Below are positions 1 through 6,336 of a stretch of DNA of 30,253 nt, piece by piece. Every line of letters begins with the position of its first letter. Within the stretch, counting starts at the first letter, position 1. This stretch comes from CAYSUS01 sp964434165. GTDB lineage: Bacteria; Planctomycetota; Planctomycetia; Pirellulales; Thermoguttaceae. The DNA lies in the NCBI GenBank assembly GCA_964434165.1, contig CAYSUS010000089.1, positions 1-30,253 on the forward strand. Direction: 5' to 3'. The position numbers were made by a program, and so were the translations under genes. Below the pieces are notes generated by a model. The model ran no database searches. It was not told the origin of the DNA and was given only the letters and a program-made list of their open reading frames with translations.

Positions 1-83
1 CCAAGATAGCGTATCATGGCTAGTGGCGTCGGGCTTGATGAGAACCGCACCGTCCCAACCGCTGCCCACCGCGGAGACGCGGC

Positions 84-413
84 ATGAGCCTCGAATTCGA
101 AGGGGACGAAGAGAAAGCGAGGATGAATCGGGCGAGGCACGGTGTCACGTTCGAGGAGGCCAAGACGGTCTTCAACGATCCCTTCGCGTTGACGATTTCC
201 GATCCGGACCACTCCGACGAGGAGGGGCGTGGGTTGGATATTGGACTCTCAGCCGAAGGAAGGCTGCTGGTCGTGTGGTATATCGAGCGGGGCATCTTGT
301 TCGAGTGCACAATCGCGACGGGATGGTGTAGGAACACGACTTCACTCTCCAGGAAGGCGCGGTCATGCTCGACCCGGACCTTAAGGCCCGCTTCCCGGAT
401 TCGGATTCGGTGA
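84..413 (+). pseudogene. BrnT-family (DUF497) toxin, C-terminus degraded
   Basis: The first ~80 residues match the BrnT/DUF497 ribonuclease-toxin pattern: an FEGDEEKARMNRARHGV-like start, FEEAKTVFNDP, then a DPDHSDEEGR segment and a GRLLVVWYIERG strand. The family normally ends soon after with an ISAR-type motif and an Arg/Glu-rich helix. Here the frame runs into an unrelated Ser/Arg-rich tail (from about residue 85) that overlaps, out of frame, the remnant of a partner antitoxin. The ATG at 84 has GGAG at 73-76. BrnT toxins are RNases neutralised by a co-encoded antitoxin. The altered C-terminus and broken partner suggest the locus is decayed, though a truncated toxin-like protein could still be made. 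Confidence 0.62.
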
Positions 414-448
414 ACAGGGCTCTCCGGTCGTTGGTTGCCCAGGAGTGA
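332..448 (+). pseudogene. antitoxin remnant (EYDF...LDPD..FPDS.SVN.ALR type)
   Basis: In the frame that opens right after a TAG at 329-331 the translation reads EHDFTLQEGAV, then MLDPDLKARFPDS and SVNRALRSLVAQE, and stops at 446-448. This matches the start (EYDFS.A.RG) and end (LDPDV...FPDS..VN.ALR.L) of a small antitoxin family found beside BrnT-like toxins. About 15 residues between the two parts are missing and there is no start codon before the EHDF segment. The only ATG is at 365, which would give 27 residues. It overlaps the toxin tail in another frame, as if a small deletion had fused toxin end and antitoxin start. Confidence 0.5.
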
Positions 449-540
449 TTCATCGCATCGCAGAACCAGGCAATGCAGCCGACCCGCAGGCGTCCTCCCG
501 TGTGGTGAGCCTCCGGGCGGGCGGGCGATTGCAGGCGGTT

Positions 541-1083
541 ATGCGGCAACAGGCCATGGCCTCTGATCTGCAAATCGCGGCGGCGAGATTCGCGTTAGGG
601 ATACTCAACAATGGACAGATTCCACCATTGGCAAATGCCGCGTTGAATCGTGGTCATGATTCGGACTCGTTGGCCGACCTGGCATCGCTTCGGGATCCAG
701 TCATGTCCGACGCTGGTCCATTGTTCGAAGCGGCGCTGGCTGAATTGAACGTTGATCTACCGACTGAGGACTCCGCAACTCAGTTGATTCTGAGGCACTA
801 CATTCGAAGTATCGCGGATGGGTCCACGGCGCCATACGATGGCTTGGACCGTCTCGTTTCGGACGTGCATCAGGGCGCCAACCTCGACCAGAGAACATGG
901 GAACTCGCAGGTGATTCGCACGGAATCCAGGACCTCGTTGGGGCCTACGACAGCTACCAGGAACTACGGATTCGTCCGCACGAGGTCTCCTACGAAGGCA
1001 AGTACGGTGAAGATGCTCTGGCCGCCCTCGATGGACGCGTGGTCGAAATGGCAGAAGACTGGCTTACGCAAGATGCCGCATAA
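541..1083 (+). CDS. hypothetical helical protein
   Basis: I do not recognise this protein (180 residues from the ATG at 541). It is acidic, soluble and probably helical, with no signal peptide, membrane segment or cysteine cluster. The frame is open from a GTG at 445 that overlaps the previous stop, and another ATG lies at 556. None has a clear ribosome site, and the first 32 residues of the long form look non-coding, so 541 or 556 is preferred. Base composition is clearly less GC-rich than the rest of the window (around 600-660 it is near 45% GC), and its neighbours are a decayed toxin-antitoxin and a small lipoprotein, which suggests acquired DNA. Small acidic proteins beside toxin genes can be immunity proteins, but nothing here shows that. 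Confidence 0.6.
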   Translation: MRQQAMASDLQIAAARFALGILNNGQIPPLANAALNRGHDSDSLADLASLRDPVMSDAGPLFEAALAELNVDLPTEDSATQLILRHYIRSIADGSTAPYDGLDRLVSDVHQGANLDQRTWELAGDSHGIQDLVGAYDSYQELRIRPHEVSYEGKYGEDALAALDGRVVEMAEDWLTQDAA

Positions 1084-1117
1084 CGAATTGCGTTCTATCC
1101 GGCTCAGGAGGAGGCGG

Positions 1118-1579
1118 ATGGATCGCAATCCGTCCCATGGCATGAGAAAGACAAACCTGTATCTACTGCTCGTCCTGCTGGTGGCCGGTTGTGGGCAAAC
1201 TGGCCCGCCGTCCACGGACACGCATAGCAAGAGGTTCGCCACGCTCGCCGACAAGGTCACATTCCTTCAGAACTACGTTCGCTTCAAACGCAACTACCGG
1301 CAACTCGACTTCGCGGTTCGGTACGTCAACAACTCAGGCGGGCTCGTCCCGGGACCAAGCGAATGGGACATCCGTCTTGTTGCGGTTGTCCCTCCTGGCG
1401 AGCTCGCGGCATGGACAGCGGGTCTGGCACCTGCGGCCTCCCCGGATACGTCTTGGCTCGCGGACGTGCCTACGGCTATAGACCATTCCGGGGTCGCGCA
1501 GTGGTTCCAGAAGGGAGGCGTAGTCGTTGGTCTGGACGAAGTCAACGGCGTTGTCGCCTACAGAAACATGAGCATGTAA
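1118..1579 (+). CDS. small lipoprotein, unknown function
   Basis: The 153-residue product begins with a short basic N-region, a Leu/Val-rich core (residues 14-22) and the lipobox LVAGC, with the lipidated cysteine at residue 25, so it should be processed by signal peptidase II and anchored in a membrane. A strong Shine-Dalgarno, GGAGGAGG at 1107-1114, favours the ATG at 1118 over the one at 1142. The mature part has no recognised domain. It contains a Tyr/Phe/Arg-rich stretch, then a WDIRLVAVVPPGELAAW strand region and a hydrophobic C-terminal part with two GVV strands. It starts 34 bp after the previous gene and may be co-transcribed with it. A strong hairpin follows. Confidence 0.68.
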   Translation: MDRNPSHGMRKTNLYLLLVLLVAGCGQTGPPSTDTHSKRFATLADKVTFLQNYVRFKRNYRQLDFAVRYVNNSGGLVPGPSEWDIRLVAVVPPGELAAWTAGLAPAASPDTSWLADVPTAIDHSGVAQWFQKGGVVVGLDEVNGVVAYRNMSM

Positions 1580-1589
1580 CCAGGGCATC

Positions 1590-1626
1590 CACCTGGCGCA
1601 ATGGCCGGGGCGCCATTGCGCAGGTG
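1590..1626. terminator. bidirectional terminator-like hairpin
   Basis: CACCTG-G-CGCAATGG (1590-1604) pairs with CCATTGCGCAGGTG (1613-1626): 14 base pairs with one bulged G and an 8-nt loop. It lies between the convergent lipoprotein (ends 1579) and the minus-strand gene ending at 1712. There is no U-tract on either side. Confidence 0.5.
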
Positions 1627-1711
1627 ATACCCATCGTTCGCCACGGATCGGCAGACCGACCGTGTTCTCACGCAGCTCCCCTCTCCCGCGACCCGCGCGA
1701 GGGCGCGGCGA

Positions 1712-2431
1712 TCACTTCTCCCCGGTATCCTGTTCGTACACCGACGGATACCGGTAGTACGACTCGAGCATCAGGATGCAGAGGCAGGTCACGTAGAGGC
1801 GGCCGCCGTGGACTTCGAACGGATCGTTGAGGTCCGGATCCCAGCTTCCCTCTTCGCGGCCCCGCTTCACTTGCGCCGCTGGCACGGCCTGGCCCATCAC
1901 GCGGTTCCACCTGGTCCAGTAGGGGTCGCCCGCGTGCCGGCAGCACTGCGCGGCGTAATACCAGAAGTAGGTGTTGCGGTTCCCTCCGCCCTCGAAGTCG
2001 ATGCGATGGTCATCCGCCGTGATCCACTCCAAGGCGCCTTTCGTGCCAGGATCGTCGCGCGGTGCGCCCCGATGCTGCCGGCAATAGACTCCCACGGCGG
2101 TCATCGCGGCACTCCGCTCCTTCTTGTGCGGTTGGTAGCAGTAGCGCGTGCCGCGCTCCAGCGAGACGCTGTCGAGGAATCCCCCGACCTTCTTCAGGCT
2201 GCTCGCAGGCACCTCAAGCCCCGCGAGTTCGGCCGCGTGCAAGGCCGCGACGACCCAGCCCGTCACCGACAGGTCGCTGTCCAGTCCTGCCCGGCCGCCT
2301 TCGGCGCGAAGCGGGGCAGCGATGCCCAGGATCACCGCAAAGGCCGCCGCTGTCCTCACGGCGCCTGAAGACCGTCGCAGGAGGTCGGCCGCGGAAGCAA
2401 TGGGCTGCCGCGGCTGGCGAGTCGGAATCAT
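1712..2431 (-). CDS. exported prenyltransferase/squalene-oxidase-repeat-like protein (short)
   Basis: The product has 239 residues. After a ~20-residue lead comes a hydrophobic signal segment (AVRTAAAFAVILGIAAPLRA, about residues 24-43) with an A-x-A cleavage site. The mature part has alpha/alpha-toroid style repeats: TGWVVAALHAAELAGLEVP, a KKVGGFLDSV helix, AMTAVGVYCRQHRG, NTYFWYYAAQCCRHAGDPYW and GRLYVTCLCILMLESYYRYP, with a GSWDP turn near the end. This matches exported proteins of uncertain function with prenyltransferase/squalene-oxidase repeats that are frequent in planctomycetes. It is shorter than most, so an N-terminal set of repeats seems missing. It has a good upstream AGAGG and a clear promoter. 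The catalytic DxDD or zinc site of true cyclases and prenyltransferases is not seen. Confidence 0.62.
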   Translation of the reverse strand: MIPTRQPRQPIASAADLLRRSSGAVRTAAAFAVILGIAAPLRAEGGRAGLDSDLSVTGWVVAALHAAELAGLEVPASSLKKVGGFLDSVSLERGTRYCYQPHKKERSAAMTAVGVYCRQHRGAPRDDPGTKGALEWITADDHRIDFEGGGNRNTYFWYYAAQCCRHAGDPYWTRWNRVMGQAVPAAQVKRGREEGSWDPDLNDPFEVHGGRLYVTCLCILMLESYYRYPSVYEQDTGEK

Positions 2432-2487
2432 GGTTTTGCACCTCTGGGCGTTCTCGGCGACGCACGGACGCCTTTCGGGGAGGGCTC

Positions 2488-2516
2488 AACGTAGCACCCC
2501 CCGTGTTTGTGGTCAA
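2488..2516 (-). promoter_or_regulatory. sigma70-like promoter for the 2431 gene
   Basis: On the minus strand TTGACC (2516-2511) is followed after exactly 17 bp by TACGTT (2493-2488). The expected start point near 2481 gives a leader of about 50 nt to the ATG at 2431. Confidence 0.5.
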
Positions 2517-2519
2517 GGG

Positions 2520-2548
2520 TTGCCCCTGCCCCAAAGGACAGCTACTCT
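2520..2548 (+). promoter_or_regulatory. weak sigma70-like promoter for the 2582 gene
   Basis: TTGCCC (2520-2525), 17 bp, TACTCT (2543-2548). It lies back to back with the minus-strand promoter at 2488-2516, and the ATG is 34 bp downstream. Confidence 0.3.
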
Positions 2549-2581
2549 GGAAGAGGCACACAGATAGAGGCAACCGCATCC

Positions 2582-3415
2582 ATGCACATCGCGTGTCCAT
2601 TTTGCAACGGGCTGATGGTCGGCGATCAGATCGCCATCGGCACCCCGGTGATCTGCCCTCACTGCCGCAACCAGTTCCTCATGAACGAGGCGATCCTGGC
2701 GGCGGCGATCCAGCCGGCGCCTTCGCCGCAGCCGACCGCCCAGGATCGCGGCGCGGCTTCAACCCCGGCGGAGTCGCCGCCCGGCGGCGCGGCCGTCGGC
2801 CCCGCCCGGGAGATGCCCAGTCCGCGCCCGGCTCCGCCGCGCGACGCGGGGCCGGCCCCCAGCCCTGCCCCGGCCCCGCAGCCCCAGGCTTCCGCTCCGC
2901 CGGGGATGCACGGTCCCGCCCCCGCCGCGCCGCGAACCGCCGCTGCCCGGACCGCGGCCACGGACGTGGCGGGGCGAGCCAGGTCGTCGTTCGGCATCGA
3001 GCACATCATGGTGCTGCTACTCATCGTGGGCGGGGCGGGCATCGCGGTAGTCGGCATGCTCGTCGGCCTCGGGCGGGAGTCGCAGACCCCGCGAATCAAG
3101 GAGCCCGAGCCCCTCGAAGCCCAGGGACCCCACCTGAAGGTCTCCTACTCGAACAAGACGATCTCGATTGTCAATTGCGACCCGTTCGCGTGGCGCGACG
3201 TCGAGATCCGCATCAATCCCGATCCGGCCGACAATGAGGGCGGCTACCGCCTGCACCACGACCGCATCGCGGCCGGGCGCCGCAAGCGGTTCATGCTCGG
3301 CGAGTTTCTCGGTCCCTCGGGCAGGTCGTTCAGCGGCCGCATCGATCGCGTTGTGGTCGAGGCAGCAGCCGGCGAGGGACGGGTGACGTACGTGTCGGCG
3401 GAAGAGGGCGAGTAG
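2582..3415 (+). CDS. zinc-ribbon, Pro/Ala-linker, single-TM protein
   Basis: The 277-residue protein starts MHIACPFC. Two CxxC knuckles (residues 5-8 and 25-28) form a zinc ribbon of the type that starts many planctomycete membrane proteins. Residues ~42-135 are a Pro/Ala-rich, low-complexity linker. One membrane helix (IEHIMVLLLIVGGAGIAVVG, from residue 139) follows, and then a ~110-residue domain that looks like beta strands (LKVSYSNKTISIVNCDPFAW, DVEIRINPD, RVVVEAAAGEGRVTYVS). The expected topology is a cytoplasmic ribbon and linker with an exported C-terminal domain. The function is unknown; sensing or scaffolding is only a guess. The start is set by the ribbon beginning at once after the ATG. 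An upstream in-frame extension is open but has no ribosome site. Confidence 0.7.
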   Translation: MHIACPFCNGLMVGDQIAIGTPVICPHCRNQFLMNEAILAAAIQPAPSPQPTAQDRGAASTPAESPPGGAAVGPAREMPSPRPAPPRDAGPAPSPAPAPQPQASAPPGMHGPAPAAPRTAAARTAATDVAGRARSSFGIEHIMVLLLIVGGAGIAVVGMLVGLGRESQTPRIKEPEPLEAQGPHLKVSYSNKTISIVNCDPFAWRDVEIRINPDPADNEGGYRLHHDRIAAGRRKRFMLGEFLGPSGRSFSGRIDRVVVEAAAGEGRVTYVSAEEGE

Positions 3416-3420
3416 CCGCA

Positions 3421-3441
3421 GGAGAACGGGAACCGTTCTCC
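3421..3441 (+). terminator. perfect hairpin just after the stop codon
   Basis: GGAGAACGG (3421-3429), loop GAA, CCGTTCTCC (3433-3441): 9 uninterrupted pairs beginning 6 bp after the stop at 3415. No U-tract follows. Confidence 0.5.
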
Positions 3442-3511
3442 CCGATTCGCGAACGCGCGGATCTTCGTGCCGTCCTCCCGCCAAGCAGTGCGCGAGGCCG
3501 CTGCGCCGGTT

Positions 3512-3524
3512 GAGAACGGTTCCC
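3512..3524 (-). repeat. inverted copy of the hairpin's 3' arm
   Basis: GAGAACGGTTCCC at 3512-3524 is the exact reverse complement of 3428-3440, which lies inside the hairpin at 3421-3441. The two could pair over about 70 nt and would then compete with the local hairpin. Confidence 0.45.
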
Positions 3525-3543
3525 GCCCCGTCGCCGCGGTCGG

Positions 3544-3571
3544 TTGTGGAGCCGGGCCGCATCGATATACT
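3544..3571 (+). promoter_or_regulatory. sigma70-like promoter for the PIG-L/NagB-like set
   Basis: TTGTGG (3544-3549), 16 bp, TATACT (3566-3571). This is an AT-rich island in GC-rich sequence, 57 bp before the ATG at 3629. The same TATACTTGAG string appears before the hybrid kinase gene at 17663. Confidence 0.45.
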
Positions 3572-3628
3572 TGAGGGCGTCTTGGGAGCGGCGATGCTCC
3601 CGGTTCCCCGTCCAGGAACGCGCGCCTC

Positions 3629-4390
3629 ATGAAACCGCCCGACAATCGCACGGTCCTCGCCTTTCTGGCCCATCCCGACGACGCCGAGTTCCTCTGCGCC
3701 GGCACGCTCATCCGCCTGGCCGACCAGGGCTGGAAGGTCCACATCGCCACCTGCGCTCCCGGCGACTGCGGCACCATGGACCAGACCCGCTGGGCCATCG
3801 GCGGTCGGCGCACGGGCGAGGCCACCAGGGCCGCCGGCCTGATCGGGGCCGAGTACCACTGCCTCGACGAGCGCGACGGGCTGGTGGTCTACGACAAGCC
3901 CACGTTGCAGAAGACCTACGACCTGTTCCGCCGCGTCGCGCCCTCGCTCGTGTTCCTGCACGCCGCCAAGGACTACATGATGGACCACGAGCAGGCGTCG
4001 CTATTGGGGCGCGCTGCGAGCTTCCTCTACGGGGCGCCCAACTGCTCGGAGTTCCCGCTGCTCGCCGGCTCGGCCGTCCCGTGGACCTACTACTGCGACC
4101 CGGTCGAGGGGATCGACCCGCTGGGCCATCCCGTGGAGCCGACCACGCGGGTCGATATCTCCGAGCAGCTCGATCGCAAGGCCGAGATGCTCGCCTGCCA
4201 CGAGAGCCAGCGGGAGTGGCTCCGCGCCCACCACGGCAACGATGAGTACATCGAGGCCATGCGGCGCCACGCCCGGACGCGCGGAGGAGAAGCGGGAGTG
4301 GCCGCGGCCGAGGCCTTCGTGCAGCACCGCGGGCATCCGTATCCGAAGGAGGATCTGCTCGCGGCAATGTATCCGGTCAGTAGTGAGTAG
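3629..4390 (+). CDS. PIG-L (LmbE) family deacetylase
   Basis: The 253-residue protein carries the family signature AHPDDAEFLCAGTL at residues 14-27, where H15 and D18 are expected zinc ligands and D17 the general base. The C-terminal zinc histidine is in the DYMMDHEQAS segment (H120). Most relatives have a second histidine three residues earlier; here it is Met, as in one PIG-L subgroup. These enzymes remove N-acetyl groups from amino sugars, for example GlcNAc-PI and GlcNAc-inositol. There is no signal peptide, so action is cytoplasmic. A NagB-like gene follows after 146 bp, pointing to amino-sugar use or salvage. The stop codon lies inside a 7-bp tandem repeat. Substrate cannot be read from sequence. 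Confidence 0.85.
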   Translation: MKPPDNRTVLAFLAHPDDAEFLCAGTLIRLADQGWKVHIATCAPGDCGTMDQTRWAIGGRRTGEATRAAGLIGAEYHCLDERDGLVVYDKPTLQKTYDLFRRVAPSLVFLHAAKDYMMDHEQASLLGRAASFLYGAPNCSEFPLLAGSAVPWTYYCDPVEGIDPLGHPVEPTTRVDISEQLDRKAEMLACHESQREWLRAHHGNDEYIEAMRRHARTRGGEAGVAAAEAFVQHRGHPYPKEDLLAAMYPVSSE

Positions 4391-4399
4391 TGAGTAGTG
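4379..4399 (+). repeat. AGTAGTG x3 tandem repeat spanning the stop codon
   Basis: Three perfect 7-bp copies of AGTAGTG (4379-4399). The gene's stop is the TAG at 4388-4390. Because the unit is 7 bp, TAG occurs in all three frames (4381, 4388, 4395). Confidence 0.9.
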
Positions 4400-4416
4400 C
4401 TAGAGGTAAACGCATC

Positions 4417-4444
4417 GCCCCGTGCCTCCTGCCCCGTGCCTCCT
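4417..4444 (+). repeat. 14-bp tandem duplication
   Basis: GCCCCGTGCCTCCT occurs twice head to tail (4417-4430, 4431-4444), and three more bases of a third copy follow. It lies in the 146-bp gap between the PIG-L and NagB-like genes. Confidence 0.85.
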
Positions 4445-4462
4445 GCCGCGGGGCAAGGAAGC

Positions 4463-4478
4463 GGCGGGCAAGCCCGCC
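4463..4478 (+). other. short GC hairpin between PIG-L and NagB-like genes
   Basis: GGCGGG-CAAG-CCCGCC (inside 4463-4478) forms six pairs, or seven with a 2-nt loop. It could be a partial terminator or an RNA-stability element within the operon. No U-tract. Confidence 0.35.
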
Positions 4479-4536
4479 GGCCAAGTGATCCCCAGCTTCC
4501 GACCTTCGACTTCGACCAAGACCCCGGAGCCCAGCC

Positions 4537-5469
4537 ATGCCACGTCCGATCAGCAAAGTCGCGCCCGACTGGTGGGACTACACAACGCTTGATGAGGCGA
4601 TCCTCAGCGACGCCGCCAGGCTCTCGGTCCGCGACGTGGAGAAGCTCTCGCGGCCCGGCTTCCGGGTGGTGATGTACGACACCCGGGAGGACTTCTACCT
4701 GGCCGAGGCCCTGGAGTACGTCAACGCCTGGCGCCAGTCCACGCCGGACAACCCGGCGGGCATCTGCGGCCCGATCGGTCCCACCGAGCAGCTCCCGCTG
4801 GTCGCCCGGCTGGTCAACGACCTGGGGTTGGACGTGCGGAGCGGGCATTTCTGGGGCATGGACGAGTGGGTCGATGAACAGGGCGACCCCGTGCCCACCT
4901 CGCACCCGCTCTCGTTTGCCAAGGCCGACTGGGAGCTTTGCTTCAAGCGGATCGACTCGAAGCTCCGCATGCCCAAGAGCCACCTGCACTTTCCCACCGG
5001 CGACCTGAAGGCGTACACCAGGACGTACGACGAGATCCGCTGCGTGGTCATGCAGGGCGGCCAGGGGGAAGTGAAGCATTGGGCCTTTAACGACCCGCCG
5101 CGGAGAAAGGGCAAGTACAAGGACAACCCGCCTCCGCCCGAGGAGTACCGCAAGCTCAAGACCCGCGTGACGGACCTGCACCCGATGACGATTATCCAGA
5201 ACGCGCGGACCTCCGGCGGCGGCCAGGTGTCGCTGGTGCCGCAGAAGGCGGCCACGGTCGGGCCATTCGAGACGTGGAAGGCCGAGAAGGTGTCGATCTG
5301 GCAGGCCGGCAGCCACGACAATCCGTTCGGCCAGCGCCTCACCGCGCTGATGATCGCCAAGAACCTGCCCGATCCCAGCGTGCCCATGTCGCTGTTGGCC
5401 GATCATCCCAACGTGCAGTTCAACTACTATCGCCACGGGTTGGGCAAGGTCGAGACGGAGATGCACTGA
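4537..5469 (+). CDS. NagB-like glucosamine-6-phosphate deaminase/isomerase family protein
   Basis: The 310-residue protein has the NagB/RpiA/SOL fold hallmarks. A phosphate loop ICGPIGPTEQLP (residues 77-87) stands where NagB has GxPTGxTP. HFWGMDEW (D109, E110) matches the NagB MDEY motif that holds catalytic Asp72. VKHWAFNDPP (H181) matches DGHIAFNEP. Compared with E. coli NagB the His is kept, Glu148 is Asp (D186) and the Asp141 position appears to be Val. The family converts glucosamine-6-phosphate to fructose-6-phosphate plus ammonia, but these changes mean a modified reaction or substrate is possible. CGGAG at 4525 supports the ATG. It sits between two PIG-L-family genes, and NagB domains fused to PIG-L-like domains are known in other bacteria. 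Confidence 0.8.
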   Translation: MPRPISKVAPDWWDYTTLDEAILSDAARLSVRDVEKLSRPGFRVVMYDTREDFYLAEALEYVNAWRQSTPDNPAGICGPIGPTEQLPLVARLVNDLGLDVRSGHFWGMDEWVDEQGDPVPTSHPLSFAKADWELCFKRIDSKLRMPKSHLHFPTGDLKAYTRTYDEIRCVVMQGGQGEVKHWAFNDPPRRKGKYKDNPPPPEEYRKLKTRVTDLHPMTIIQNARTSGGGQVSLVPQKAATVGPFETWKAEKVSIWQAGSHDNPFGQRLTALMIAKNLPDPSVPMSLLADHPNVQFNYYRHGLGKVETEMH

Positions 5470-5518
5470 GGGTGCGGGGCGGGAGTCTGGACTGGGATCC
5501 GGGGCGAAGGCGTTGGGG

Positions 5519-5524
5519 TATAAT
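5519..5524 (+). promoter_or_regulatory. isolated -10 element TATAAT before the second PIG-L gene
   Basis: TATAAT at 5519-5524 is a perfect -10 hexamer in very GC-rich DNA, 53 bp before the ATG at 5577. No convincing -35 lies 16-18 bp upstream. It could give the third gene its own weak transcription. Confidence 0.35.
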
Positions 5525-5576
5525 TGCATGACGGGCCGTGCTGCCCGCCCCTTCGCCACCTGACCTCGGCACCAGC

Positions 5577-6221
5577 ATGCTTCCTGTTCAACTTGACGAT
5601 CTCCATACGCTGCTCTGCCTGGGGGCGCGTCCCGGCGACCTGGAGTCGGGCTGCGGCGGCACGGTTCTGAAGCTGCTTGCCCAGCGGGAGGGGCTGGCCG
5701 TCCACTGGGTGGTTCTCGACGTCGAAGACGGACGCGCCGACGAGGCCCGGGCGGGCGCGGAGCGGATGCTCAAGGACGCCGGCGCGCGGCACCTCGCCGT
5801 GGAGCCAAGGCGATCCGGGCCGGGCTCCGCGGACTCCGCCGATCTTCAGGCGTGGTGCGAACGGCTCGGCCGCGAGGTCGCGCCCGACCTCGTCCTGGCT
5901 CCCGATCGCGATGACGGCCGCCCCGATCGGCGTCAGCTCGGCCGGGTGGCGGCGGAGGCCTTTCGCGACCAGCTGATCCTGGAGTACGAGATTCCGATCG
6001 GTGGCGGCGAGCTGGGCCGGCCCAACGTGTTCGTGCCCCTGGACGAGCCCACCGCGCGGCGCAAGGTGCATGCGGTGGTGGAGTGCTTTCGCAGTCGGCG
6101 CGCGGAGCCGGGATTCGCCGCGGATACGTTCTGGTCGCTGCTGTGCCTCCGCGGCCTGGCGTGCAACAGCCCGACGCGCATGGCCGAAGGCCTCATGTGC
6201 CGGAAGATGCGGTTGACGTGA
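5577..6221 (+). CDS. PIG-L-family protein lacking metal and catalytic residues (probable pseudoenzyme)
   Basis: The 214-residue protein follows the PIG-L template throughout. LGARPGDLESGCGGTVLKLL replaces LGAHPDDIEIGCGGT, and there follow FRDQLILEYEIPIGGGELG, PNVFVPLDEPTARRKV, DTFWSLLCLRGLACNSP and a C-terminal CRKMRL. The active site is gone: the zinc His of AHPDD is Arg18, the general base is Gly20, and the later RHDLHQDH-type motif is PDRDDGRPDR (110-118), where both His positions are non-His. D21 is the one ligand left. The rest of the fold motifs are well kept, which argues against simple decay. The start is taken as the ATG at 5577 (an open GTG lies at 5538). A regulatory or structural partner of the PIG-L at 3629 is possible. 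Confidence 0.78.
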   Translation: MLPVQLDDLHTLLCLGARPGDLESGCGGTVLKLLAQREGLAVHWVVLDVEDGRADEARAGAERMLKDAGARHLAVEPRRSGPGSADSADLQAWCERLGREVAPDLVLAPDRDDGRPDRRQLGRVAAEAFRDQLILEYEIPIGGGELGRPNVFVPLDEPTARRKVHAVVECFRSRRAEPGFAADTFWSLLCLRGLACNSPTRMAEGLMCRKMRLT

Positions 6222-6233
6222 GGGGCTTCGGTG

Positions 6234-6270
6234 GCATGCTCTCACGACGCGCCGCCTCAGGTGAGCATGC
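6234..6270. terminator. inverted repeat between convergent genes
   Basis: GCATGCTC (6234-6241) pairs with GAGCATGC (6263-6270) around a 21-nt loop, in the 115-bp gap between the pseudo-PIG-L (ends 6221) and the giant kinase gene (ends 6337). Confidence 0.35.
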
Positions 6271-6336
6271 TTCTGGGCAACGTCCGACACGCATGCGCAC
6301 GCTGCGCGAAAGCATGCCGCGCCCGGCGAAGGCGCG

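Noticed and set aside
1078..1115. attC-like (integron cassette) site after the gene ending at 1083
   Set aside because: GCATAACGAATTGCGTTC looks a little like the left part of an attC site, but no matching GTTRRRY core with a complementary arm follows.
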